Assembly: GCA_965214285.1 (NCBI GenBank)
Contig: OZ243946.1
Span: 434,001-498,000, forward strand
Direction of reading: 5' to 3'
Length of the DNA: 64,000 nucleotides
Source of the DNA: G963422745 sp965214285
Lineage (GTDB): Bacteria > Actinomycetota > Acidimicrobiia > Acidimicrobiales > Aldehydirespiratoraceae
Shown here: positions 1 to 7,576 of the stretch, one piece after another
Numbering within the stretch: the stretch's first letter is position 1
Layout of the letters: the number at the start of each line of letters is the position of its first letter
Notes under the pieces: model-generated
What the model saw: only the letters and a program-made list of their open reading frames with translations
Databases searched by the model: none
Told to the model about the DNA's origin: nothing
Translations under genes and position numbers: made by a program

Positions 1-1
1 C

Positions 2-262
2 AGCGACGATGCCGCCGACACGCTGGTGCTGGTCAACATGCTGCTGTTCCCCGCCGAGGCCGACCGGGTGCTCGCTGCGGGCGGGACCCTGGTGTGGGTC
101 AACACCCTGGCCGAGGAGACCCCCATCCACCTGATGCCCCCAGAGGTGCTGGAGGCCCTGCCGGGACCCTGGAACGCCGTGGCTGGCCGCGCAGGCACGG
201 GCCTGTGGTGCGTGGCGTCACGCGCTGACGACTCGGTGCCCGGTGGCGGCGCTGGGGCCTGA
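2..262 (+). CDS. Class I SAM-dependent methyltransferase, C-terminal fragment (5' end outside window)
   Basis: The reading frame is open from the first bases of the window, so the true start lies upstream. The visible 86 residues have the look of the C-terminal half of a small Rossmann-fold methyltransferase: a hydrophobic strand DTLVLVNMLLF, then a helix and the strand AGGTLVWVNT that corresponds to the late beta-strand carrying the 'G-G-x-L-V' turn after motif III. The end is a short disordered Gly/Ala tail. Neither substrate nor SAM-binding motif I can be seen. Family assignment is moderate; function is unknown. Confidence 0.55.
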   Translation, partial: SDDAADTLVLVNMLLFPAEADRVLAAGGTLVWVNTLAEETPIHLMPPEVLEALPGPWNAVAGRAGTGLWCVASRADDSVPGGGAGA

Positions 263-286
263 GAGCCGAGAACTCAGAGCTGGCCG

Positions 287-613
287 TCACAAAGCCAAGA
301 TGGCCAACAGCGCGAACAGGATCAGGAGCGTTCCGGGCACCAGGGCGACGACGAGCCCGGCAATCGCCAGACCCCGATTCGGCAATCCGTGGTCGTTGGC
401 GCGCTTCAGCCCGATAGCCGAGAAGACGATGCCCAGCACCCAGCAGAGGAAGTTCACCGCCGGGAACCAGAACAGCACCACCGAGCACAGGGCGAGCACG
501 AATCCGGCGACAGCCATGCCGTTGCCTTGCTGGCCTGCAGCACCGCCGACGTTCACGGTGAAGTTGCCGCCGTCCATCTTCTGCTGGGGGCCTTCCATCT
601 CCGGCTGAGACAT
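287..613 (-). CDS. DUF4190-type small membrane protein
   Basis: A 108-residue protein with a polar, Gln/Gly-rich N-terminus of about 35 residues followed by two strongly hydrophobic segments separated by a short basic loop containing LKRAND. This is the pattern of DUF4190 proteins (AVAGFVLALCSVV in the first helix, a 'G.AIAGLVVALV' second helix), whose role is unknown. I chose the ATG at 613 because an AGGAGGAG ribosome binding site lies just upstream; a longer frame exists but would add an unrelated arginine-rich stretch. It stands alone, tail to tail with the preceding methyltransferase. Confidence 0.7.
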   Translation of the reverse strand: MSQPEMEGPQQKMDGGNFTVNVGGAAGQQGNGMAVAGFVLALCSVVLFWFPAVNFLCWVLGIVFSAIGLKRANDHGLPNRGLAIAGLVVALVPGTLLILFALLAILAL

Positions 614-782
614 ACCGCTCTCCTCCTGCTGGGTGTGATCAAATTCTGGCCGAGTCTGGCACGGATCAGCGTCGGAGCCAAGCACCGCCGCAAGCCTCCC
701 GGCCCGAGGGCCAGGCACGACGCGTCACCAGCGTTCCAGGACGTAGTCCGACTCGTGGCCGGGGCCTGCCGGCACCGCTTGG

Positions 783-1859
783 TCAGTCGTGGGCGGAGAG
801 CACCGCGCTGATCGTCAGCGGGGCGGGGGTCTCGATCTGGTCGTAGCCGCATCCGGCCGGGTCGCGGTCGGGCCACCAGCGGACCAGGCGGGTGGTGCCG
901 CGGAAGCGGCCGTTGAGCATCGCCTCGTACTTCACCTCGGCGACCAGCTCGCAGCGCAGCGGCACCCATTCGGCGGTCGCCCGCCCGCTCGACCAGCGAT
1001 TGGGCGTGCCCGGCATCAGCCCGGACTCGTGCGCCTCGGCGGTCATCCACTCGCCCCAGGGGTGCTGGGTCAGGTCGTCGAGCACATGGGGAGCGAGCAA
1101 CTCGACCAGCTCGGCCCGCAGCGCCGCCCGAAACGACGCCGCCACGCCGGTGTGCTGCAGCCGCCCTTCCTCGTCGTGCAGGCCGATCAGCAGCGACCCC
1201 ACGCCCTGGCCGTCCTTGTGCATGCGGTAGCCGGCCACCACCACGTCGGCTGTGCGGGTGTGCTTCACCTTGAACTGCGCCCGCTTGTTGGGCAGATAGA
1301 CGCCGTCGCGGGGCTTGGCGATCAGCCCGTCGAGCCCGGCCCCCTCGAACTCGTCGAACCAGCGCCGGGCGGTCTCACGGTCGAGAGTCTGGGCCGCAAG
1401 ATGCAGCGGCGCCTCGAAGGCCTCGCCGATTGCCTCGAGCACGGCTCGCCGGTCGCGAAACGGCGCCTCGGTGAGGTCGGCGTCGTTCACCGCCAGCACG
1501 TCGAAGGCCACGAACGAAGCCGGGATCTCCTCCGCCAGCCTGTCGATCCTCGACTCGGCGGGGTGGATTCGCTGCTGCAGGGCGTCGAACCCCAGGCGGT
1601 CGTCGACGACGATGATGATCTCGCCGTCGACCACGCAGCGCTGCGGCAGGCATCGCATGAGCGGCTCGATCAGCTCCGGGAAATAGCGGGTGAGGGGCCG
1701 CTCGTTGCGGGAGCCCAGGTGGACCTCGTCGCCGCAGCGGAACACGATGCAGCGGAAGCCGTCCCACTTGGGCTCGAACGCCAGGTCGCCGTCGTCGGGG
1801 ATGCCCCCTATGGCCTTGGCGAGCATCGGCTTCACCGGCGGCACGACAGGCAAATCCAT
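783..1859 (-). CDS. ligC: ATP-dependent DNA ligase, LigC type
   Basis: A 358-residue ATP-dependent DNA ligase. The nucleotidyltransferase motif I, EPKWDGFR, carries the lysine that is adenylylated; downstream are the motif III-like FVAFDVLA, the motif IV-like GLDGLIAK and the motif V region FKVKHTR. An OB-fold domain follows (about residues 220-330). Length and architecture match LigC of actinobacteria, which acts as a backup end-joining or repair ligase; LigD-type polymerase and nuclease domains are absent, and no Ku gene is nearby. The start is placed at the ATG of MDLPVVPP; the longer in-frame extension is arginine-rich and has no family counterpart. Confidence 0.85.
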   Translation of the reverse strand: MDLPVVPPVKPMLAKAIGGIPDDGDLAFEPKWDGFRCIVFRCGDEVHLGSRNERPLTRYFPELIEPLMRCLPQRCVVDGEIIIVVDDRLGFDALQQRIHPAESRIDRLAEEIPASFVAFDVLAVNDADLTEAPFRDRRAVLEAIGEAFEAPLHLAAQTLDRETARRWFDEFEGAGLDGLIAKPRDGVYLPNKRAQFKVKHTRTADVVVAGYRMHKDGQGVGSLLIGLHDEEGRLQHTGVAASFRAALRAELVELLAPHVLDDLTQHPWGEWMTAEAHESGLMPGTPNRWSSGRATAEWVPLRCELVAEVKYEAMLNGRFRGTTRLVRWWPDRDPAGCGYDQIETPAPLTISAVLSAHD

Positions 1860-2152
1860 CCCCCTCAGCCTACGTGCGACCCAAACTGCACCCCGCCGCG
1901 CCAATGCTCAGGCGAAGCAGGGGCCGGGGTCGCCCGTGCGTTCTGCCGTCCTGGCAGCGGATCGCTACGACGCCGATGCAGCGGCGGCGCGTGACCGTGT
2001 CGAGCTGCGCCTGAGCGTCACCGATTCCGCCAACCCGCGGACTAGACCCGCCGCCGTCCCGGCCTGCCGTAATCGAGGTCTGCGGTCCGCCCGTCGCTGG
2101 CCGGTGAGGACCGCTGCGTTCGGCGGCACGGCCGGCCCGGTACTCTGAGGGC

Positions 2153-2455
2153 ATGAGCCGCCGGGACCACGTGCTCGTACGCCATCGTGAGGCGATCAAG
2201 GCAGCCGCGGCAGGCCACAAGGCCGAGTCCATCTTGCTGGTGGGGTCCGTAGCCCGCGGTGAGGACACCGAGGACAGCGACTGCGACTTCCTCGTCGAGT
2301 TCGCGGACAACGCGGGTCTCTTCGACGTTTGCGGCCTTTCGTCGGAGTTGGAGGACATCCTCGGGCGCAAGGTCGACGTGATCGACTTCGCCGGGAGAGG
2401 CGAGCGCCGCGAGCTGATCCTGTCGAGCATGCTCCACGACGCCGTACCGCTGTGA
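2153..2455 (+). CDS. MNT-type minimal nucleotidyltransferase (MntA-like antitoxin)
   Basis: A 100-residue minimal nucleotidyltransferase. The polymerase-beta fold signature GSVARGEDTEDSDCD contains the GS turn and the D-x-D metal-binding pair, followed by the third-strand region VDVIDF. In HEPN/MNT toxin-antitoxin modules this protein AMPylates and so silences the HEPN ribonuclease. The stop codon overlaps the GTG of the next frame by four bases, the usual coupling in these modules. The neighbouring HEPN gene is broken (next entry), so this antitoxin appears orphaned. The motif set is complete, so the enzyme could still be active. Confidence 0.8.
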   Translation: MSRRDHVLVRHREAIKAAAAGHKAESILLVGSVARGEDTEDSDCDFLVEFADNAGLFDVCGLSSELEDILGRKVDVIDFAGRGERRELILSSMLHDAVPL

Positions 2456-2592
2456 CCGGGCGCATCGAAGCGCTGCTGGTCGAAGACATCCTGGATGCAG
2501 CCGACAAGATCGCCGAGATGGTCGCGGAAGGGCGCACGGAGTTCGACTCCAGCGACAGGCAGCGCCGCGCTCATGGGCGGCACCCAGCGTGA
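2452..2592 (+). pseudogene. Truncated HEPN toxin remnant (DUF86-like)
   Basis: The frame starts at a GTG overlapping the end of the MNT gene and encodes only 46 residues. The first 30 (RIEALLVEDILDAADKIAEM) match the first helix of DUF86/HEPN ribonucleases, which normally run to about 110-140 residues and carry the R-x4-H catalytic motif near the C-terminus. Here the helix runs into unrelated basic residues and a stop, and no continuation is visible in the other frames before the next gene. The catalytic motif is therefore lost. I read this as a deletion remnant; a diverged short partner is less likely. Confidence 0.6.
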
Positions 2593-2643
2593 GGCGACGT
2601 TAAGCGGCCCGCAGCGACACACCCCGGCGGTACCGTTGAGCGC

Positions 2644-3300
2644 ATGGCTACGACGATGATGGGCAAGGGCGTGTACGACGCCCGGGAGATCGAGCACCTG
2701 CTTGCCATCCCCACGTACCGGCTCAGCCGGTGGGCCGCGCCCGATCCGATCAACGGCAGGCCGCTAGTGAGCCCCGCTTTCGACTGGGCGTTCTCGTTCC
2801 ACGACCTTGTCGCCCTCTGGGTGGTCAACCGGCTGCGGAGCGAGCGGGTCCCCGAGGCCGACATCAGGCTCGGCTGCGAGCTGCTCAGCATGCACTTCAA
2901 GCTGGAGCAGCCGCTCTCCCACAAGCGGGTCATCGATTCGATCGCCACCAGCGGCAACAGCTTCCTGGCGCGATTCGACGCGGATTGGACCGACATCGGC
3001 AAGAACGCCCAAGGCGTCTTCCAGCCCGTGGTGCTGATCTACCTGGAGCGGATCGAGTTCGGCGAGGACGGCCAGCCCTACCGGTGGAACCCATGGAGGG
3101 GCGTCACCCTGGACCCGCTGGTGCAGGCCGGCACACCGTGCATCGCCGGCAGGCGGATACCGACGTCGACGGTCGCTGATCTGCTGGAAGTCCAAGCGGC
3201 GGAGGAGCTGGCTGAGGATTTCGAGGTCTCGGTGGAAGCCATTGCCGCCGCCGCCGAGTTCGAGGAGGCGCTGACCCGAGGCGTCGGCCTGGCCGCATGA
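2644..3300 (+). CDS. DUF433 antitoxin-like protein with N-terminal MerR-like helix-turn-helix
   Basis: A 218-residue protein. The N-terminal 60 residues (GVYDAREIEHLLAIP, then LSRW) resemble a MerR/HTH reader domain. Residues about 155-205 form a DUF433 domain, with the conserved GTPCIAGRRIPTSTVADLL strand-turn. DUF433 proteins are typical antitoxins of DUF5615 PIN-domain toxins. The stop overlaps the start of the downstream PIN gene as ATGA, so the two are translationally coupled and form a pair. Autoregulation is the usual behaviour of such antitoxins, but no operator is obvious in the 50 bp upstream. Confidence 0.75.
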   Translation: MATTMMGKGVYDAREIEHLLAIPTYRLSRWAAPDPINGRPLVSPAFDWAFSFHDLVALWVVNRLRSERVPEADIRLGCELLSMHFKLEQPLSHKRVIDSIATSGNSFLARFDADWTDIGKNAQGVFQPVVLIYLERIEFGEDGQPYRWNPWRGVTLDPLVQAGTPCIAGRRIPTSTVADLLEVQAAEELAEDFEVSVEAIAAAAEFEEALTRGVGLAA

Positions 3301-3800
3301 CGCAGACGCGTCGTAAGCGCGGCATCCCCGCGCTACGGCTGCTCTTTGACGAGCCCCTCAGCGGGAAGGTGGCACGGGCGCTCGGAGTTCTCGACTTCCA
3401 CGTGATCCGTGTCGGACAAGAGTGGGCACCGCCGTACGGTGCCTCCGACACCGTCATCGTGGAATTCGCCCGTCAACGGAACCAGGTCATCGTGACGAGC
3501 AACCACGACATGATGACGCTGTGTCACGAGGAGAGCGTGCCGTTCGTATGGCTCGACCCACGAGGCAAGCAGCTTCACCTCGAAGAGCAGGTTCTGCTCG
3601 TCTTCAAGCAGATTCGTGAATGGGACCGGCTCTTCGCAGAAGGCGCTGAATGCGTGCGGGCGATGCGCACCAAGTGCGAAGCGATGCCGGCGGAAGAGGC
3701 GGCAAGGCTGGTCACCAACCGGATGCGCAAACTCGAACAGAGGCAGCGCAAGAAGCAGGCCAAGGAGACGCAGAAGGAGCGCCTGGCCGGGATGGACTGA
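3297..3800 (+). CDS. DUF5615 PIN-like nuclease toxin
   Basis: A 167-residue protein whose first 110 residues match the DUF5615 PIN-like fold. LLFDEPLSGKVARAL holds the first acidic residue, and VTSNHDMMTLC holds the second conserved Asp of the metal site. The remaining 50 residues are a charged Lys/Gln/Arg-rich tail (KLEQRQRKKQAKETQKER) that could bind RNA or form a coiled coil and is longer than usual for the family. It overlaps the DUF433 gene by four bases. Expected role: RNase toxin restrained by that partner. The intact acidic residues suggest a functional enzyme. Confidence 0.75.
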   Translation: MTQTRRKRGIPALRLLFDEPLSGKVARALGVLDFHVIRVGQEWAPPYGASDTVIVEFARQRNQVIVTSNHDMMTLCHEESVPFVWLDPRGKQLHLEEQVLLVFKQIREWDRLFAEGAECVRAMRTKCEAMPAEEAARLVTNRMRKLEQRQRKKQAKETQKERLAGMD

Positions 3801-3917
3801 TCTCGGGCGGCGGCTGAGAGGCGGGGCGGCCGGTGACGGGGTCGTTCCGCGGGTTGGGCGGGCGTGGAAGTGGGGGTGGGTTTGGTGTGGTCGGGGGCTT
3901 GCGGGGAGCATGGGCGG

Positions 3918-5054
3918 ATGAACGACGAAATCCGCCCCTTCACGATCGAGGTCACCGACGCCGAGATCGACGACCTGCGCGAGCGCCTGGCCCGGACCCG
4001 CTGGCCCGAGCCCGAGTGCGTCGACGACTGGTCGCAAGGCATCCCGCTGGCCTATGCCCGCGAGCTCTGCGAGTACTGGGCCGACGGTTACGACTGGCGG
4101 CGATTCGAGACCGCCCTCAACGCCTACGACAACTGCCTCACCGAGATCGACGGCCTCGACATCCACTTCGTCCACGTGCGCTCGCCGCAGGCCGACGCCA
4201 CCCCGCTGGTGATGACCCATGGCTGGCCCGGCTCGGTGGCCGAGTTCATGAAGGTGATCGAGCCGCTCACCCGCCCGCTGGAGCACGGAGGCAGCGAGCA
4301 GGATGCGTTCCACCTGGTGCTGCCGTCGCTGCCCGGCTACGGCTGGAGCGCCAAGCCCGCCAACGCCGGCGTCGGCGTTGACGCCATCGCTGAGATGTGG
4401 GACACGCTGATGGTGCGCCTCGGCTACGACTCCTATGCGGCCCAGGGCGGCGACTGGGGCGCCGCTGTCACCACGGCGATCGGTTCGCAGGCCCGCGGCC
4501 ACGTGCGCGCCATCCACACCAACATGCCGATCGCCCGGCCCAGCGCCGAGCAGGCCGGCGAGCAGACCGACGACGTGGCTCGGGCGCTGGCCGCCGCCGC
4601 GCACTACGACCGCTGGGACTCGGGCTACTCCAAGCAGCAGGCCAGCAGGCCCCAGACGCTCGGCTACGCCCTCACCGACTCGCCGGCGGGCCAGTGCGCC
4701 TGGATCGCCGAGAAGATGTGGGCCTGGACCGACAACGACGGCCATCCCGAGTCGTCGCTGACCCGCGACGAGATCCTCGACAACATCTCGATCTACTGGT
4801 TCACCGCCACCGCCGCCTCATCGGCGCGGCTCTACTGGGAGTCCTTCGCCGGCTTCACGGCGGGCGAGGTCCGCCTGCCCACGGCCTGCTCGGCGTTCCC
4901 AGGCGAGATCCTGTTGACGCCCCGTGCCTGGGCCGCCAACCGCTACCACGACATCCGCTACTGGAACGAGCTCGACCGCGGCGGGCACTTCGCGGCCTGG
5001 GAAGTGCCAGAGCTGTTCGTGGAGGAGCTGCGGGCCGCCTTCCGGGTGCTGTAG
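3918..5054 (+). CDS. Epoxide hydrolase, EHN-domain alpha/beta hydrolase
   Basis: A 378-residue hydrolase with an N-terminal EHN domain (IRPFTIEVTDAEIDDLRERL) and the alpha/beta fold behind it. HGWPGS supplies the oxyanion hole, GGDWGA contains the nucleophilic Asp, and the catalytic His lies in GGHFAAWEVPE close to the C-terminus. Enzymes of this family open epoxides to diols, as in microsomal epoxide hydrolase, but many bacterial members have unknown substrates. I chose the ATG at 3918 because EHN homology begins there; the frame extends further upstream into low-complexity sequence. The gene stands alone. Confidence 0.85.
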   Translation: MNDEIRPFTIEVTDAEIDDLRERLARTRWPEPECVDDWSQGIPLAYARELCEYWADGYDWRRFETALNAYDNCLTEIDGLDIHFVHVRSPQADATPLVMTHGWPGSVAEFMKVIEPLTRPLEHGGSEQDAFHLVLPSLPGYGWSAKPANAGVGVDAIAEMWDTLMVRLGYDSYAAQGGDWGAAVTTAIGSQARGHVRAIHTNMPIARPSAEQAGEQTDDVARALAAAAHYDRWDSGYSKQQASRPQTLGYALTDSPAGQCAWIAEKMWAWTDNDGHPESSLTRDEILDNISIYWFTATAASSARLYWESFAGFTAGEVRLPTACSAFPGEILLTPRAWAANRYHDIRYWNELDRGGHFAAWEVPELFVEELRAAFRVL

Positions 5055-5059
5055 CCCGG

Positions 5060-5806
5060 CTAGTAGCTGCTGGGCTTCGGCGGGGCGGGACGCTCGTCGG
5101 TCCTCAGGCCGCTGAGCGCCGCGTAGTCGTCGGGCACGGCCCGCGACCCCGTGTAGTCGGCCGAAGCCGCGGGCTCGCCGAAGCGGGTCTCGATCGGGAT
5201 GACGCCCGCCCACCAGGGGCCGTCGAGATCCTCGGGCTTGTCCACCGGGTCGCCTCCGCGGATCTTGGCCGACGCCTCGGCCAGCGGCATCGAGAGCACC
5301 AGGGTCTTGCGCTCGTCGATGTCGCTCACCTCGCGGCCCAGGTCCCAGTTGGCCACCACGTGGTCGGTGATGATGTGCAGCGCCCGCAGCTTGGCGATGC
5401 GGTCGGTGATCTTCGTGGCCAGGCCGCGCACGGTCACCGAGCGGTAGTTCATCGAGTTGTGGAACGGTGTGCGGGCCATCACCAGCCCGTCCACGTGGGT
5501 GACGGTCACGCAGATCTCGTGCCCGGCGCCGGTGCCGAGCAGGTGGTTGGCCGCGGCGCCGTGCAGGTACAGGTTCTGCTCGTCGCGCCCGTAGGCCATG
5601 GGCAGCACCAGCGGCCCGTCGGGGGTCTGCACACCGACGTGGGCGACCATGCCCGCATCGAGGATCTCCGTGACGGTCTCGGGCCGATAGTCGGCACGGT
5701 CGGCGCCGCGGCGGACCTTTGTCCTTGCCGTGGGGGCTGCGGGGGCTGTTGCTTCTGCCGCTCGTGCGGTGGCGGCGTCTGCGGCGGGGGTCTGGCTGTC
5801 GGGCAT
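5060..5806 (-). CDS. Pyridoxamine 5'-phosphate oxidase-like flavin-binding protein
   Basis: A 248-residue split-barrel flavoprotein of the PNPOx-like superfamily. After a 30-residue Ala/Thr-rich leader come the typical strands: ILDAGMVAHVGVQTPDGPLVLPMAYG, then NLYLHGAAANHLL and ICVTVTHVDGLVMARTPFHNSMNYRSV. The pattern is close to the NimA-like/FMN-reductase branch rather than to authentic PdxH. Likely role: F420- or FMN-dependent reduction or binding of a small molecule, not assigned further. It is convergent with the epoxide hydrolase and ends only five bases from it. Confidence 0.7.
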   Translation of the reverse strand: MPDSQTPAADAATARAAEATAPAAPTARTKVRRGADRADYRPETVTEILDAGMVAHVGVQTPDGPLVLPMAYGRDEQNLYLHGAAANHLLGTGAGHEICVTVTHVDGLVMARTPFHNSMNYRSVTVRGLATKITDRIAKLRALHIITDHVVANWDLGREVSDIDERKTLVLSMPLAEASAKIRGGDPVDKPEDLDGPWWAGVIPIETRFGEPAASADYTGSRAVPDDYAALSGLRTDERPAPPKPSSY

Positions 5807-5911
5807 CGGGCGACGCTAGCAGCGCCCGGCACCCGAGCCGCCCAATTCAGCAGCCCGAGCAGCCTGGCTAACCAGCCCGAGCCGTCCAGCTATTCGGCCC
5901 GACCCGCCCGG

Positions 5912-6466
5912 CTAATCAGCCTGGGCGATCAGCCGATCCAGCAGCGCCGTCGGCGAGGCGTCGCGCAGCAGGATCAGGCGGTCCCGGTGCCTCAGCAGGC
6001 CGTTGTCGGCCATGCGGTCGAGCTGCGCGAACAGCGGCGCCCAGTAGTCGGCGATGTCGACCACGCCGACGGGCTTGTCGATCAGGCCGATCCGGCTCCA
6101 GCTCAGCACCTCGGTCAGCTCCTCGAGCGTGCCCAGGCCCCCCGGCAGGGCGACGAAGGCGTCGGCGAGATCGTGCATCTGCTGCTTGCGCTCGTGCATC
6201 GAGTCGACCCGCAGCAGCTCCGTGATCTCGGTGTGGGCGACCTCGTCTGCGAAGTGGTCGTCGGGGATGACGCCGGTCACCCGTCCGCCTCCTGCCATCA
6301 CCGCATCCGCGACTACGCCCATCAGCCCCACAGCGCCGCCGCCGTAGACGAGCCCGATGCCCCGGGCCGCCAGCGCCTCGCCGAGCTCGACCGCAGCAGC
6401 TGCGAACTCAGGGTGCGATCCCTTCGACGAACCGCAGTAGACGCACAGCCGCTTCAGCGAACTCAC
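5912..6466 (-). CDS. LOG family protein (cytokinin riboside 5'-monophosphate phosphoribohydrolase type)
   Basis: A 184-residue LOG protein. It carries the nucleotide-binding CVYCGSS start, the YGGGAVGLMG loop and the family signature PGGLGTLEE; HERKQQMHDLADAFVALPGG contains the catalytic Arg region. LOG enzymes cleave the N-glycosidic bond of nucleoside 5'-monophosphates; bacterial substrates vary and the older label 'lysine decarboxylase' is wrong. The start is a GTG at 6466, where homology begins; an in-frame upstream extension is a hydrophobic/arginine mix with no family match. The 105 bp between this gene and the flavoprotein contains degenerate 'cagcccgag' repeats but no gene. Confidence 0.82.
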   Translation of the reverse strand: MSSLKRLCVYCGSSKGSHPEFAAAAVELGEALAARGIGLVYGGGAVGLMGVVADAVMAGGGRVTGVIPDDHFADEVAHTEITELLRVDSMHERKQQMHDLADAFVALPGGLGTLEELTEVLSWSRIGLIDKPVGVVDIADYWAPLFAQLDRMADNGLLRHRDRLILLRDASPTALLDRLIAQAD

Positions 6467-6843
6467 CCGCAGCAATCTAAGGGCAGCAGGCCGCGTGCCT
6501 GCATCTCGGGGAGTGCAGCCCGGTTTCGGCGGCGAGTACGACAACGGCACGCAAGGCACGCTGCGCGCCCGCCGAGCGGCTGCCGTCGAGCAGGCTGCAC
6601 AACCCGCGGCGACCGCGCCGCCCACCAGCGCCGCGCCGACTACGACGGTCAGGCGTCTACGCGACCGCCGGTGCAAAGCGGCGATCAAGACGGCTCAGAC
6701 CCGGAACAGCACCACCACGACGACTGTGCCGTTCCTGACGGTCCCTGACGTGGGCGGGCTGACGCTGGCCGCCGCTGCCCGCGGCCCGATCAAAGGGCGG
6801 AGCGTGTCGGAGGCTGCCCAGACATCCGACCAGCCGTCGAGAC

Positions 6844-7052
6844 TGTCACACCCCCCGAATAGGGTCCGCCCCATGCACGATCTCTCGAATCCACGGGCAG
6901 CCTGGCCCTCGATCCCCCCGGCCCGGCCGCTGGTCGGAGCGACCCGGCCGTTGGCCCGACAGCCCCAGCCGCTGATCAGATTGACCCGGCCGTTGGCCCG
7001 GCAGCCCCAGCCGCTGATCAGATTGACCCGGCCGTCGGCCCGGCAGGCCTGA
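6844..7052 (+). pseudogene. Decayed 5' copy of the HNH gene, copy 1 (leader plus frameshifted N-terminus)
   Basis: A 32-nt segment ending in ATG at 6873-6875 is identical to one at 7230-7261 and similar to the leader of the intact HNH gene at 7544-7575 (shared TGTCA, then CGAtAGGGT, then ATG). After MHDL one base is missing relative to copy 2, so the frame changes and runs 59 codons to a stop at 7052. It contains a 42-bp internal repeat (RPLARQPQPLIRLT twice). I read this as a duplicated promoter and start region that has lost its gene body. The stretch 6467-6843 upstream of it shows no gene that I can support. Confidence 0.55.
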
Positions 7053-7229
7053 TCGCTGATCCGGCGGGGACGGCTGGCGGTCGAGCCGGCGACGCCCCGG
7101 GCCTTACCCCGCCCGCCGATGGCCTGGCGCTGCCTGCCGATGGCCTGGCCGGTGGTCGGGCTGCCGCCGCGGCCGATGACTCGACCGGCGGTCGGGCTGC
7201 GGGTGTGGCTGGGGCTGTCGGAGCGAGAC

Positions 7230-7576
7230 TGTCACACCCCCCGAATAGGGTCCGCCCCATGCACGATCTACTCGAGTCCACGGGCAGCCTGGCCCTCGAT
7301 CCCCCCGGCCCGGCCGCTGATCCGGCCACCCCGGCCATCGGCCAGCCTGGACTGGCCGCTGACCCGGCCGGCGAGGCCGGCGGTCGAGCCGGTGACGCCG
7401 ACGGCCTTACCCTGCCCGCCTATAGCCCAGGCGGTGGTCAGGCCCGCCAGGCTAGTCGGGCGGCCGTGGCCGATGGCGTGGCCAGCGCGGTGGGGCAGTC
7501 CGGGCAGCCCGAATCCAGATCAGATTTCTCAAACGAGTGTGATTGTCATATCAAGCCGATAGGGTGTGCAGCATGA
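7230..7576 (+). pseudogene. Decayed 5' copy of the HNH gene, copy 2 (105-aa open frame coupled to the HNH start)
   Basis: The second copy of the 32-nt leader ends in ATG at 7259-7261. The frame is open for 105 residues and parallels the HNH N-terminus: MHDL in place of MNDL, a Pro/Ala-rich run, IGQPGLAADP in place of IDQPGLAATP, and EAGGRAGDADGLTLPA in place of EAGGRAGDAPGLTLAA. It then diverges and ends in a TGA that overlaps the HNH start as ATGA. The core DUF222 domain never appears. It may be translated as a small protein, or simply be a duplication scar; the four-base overlap could couple it to the HNH gene. Confidence 0.55.
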
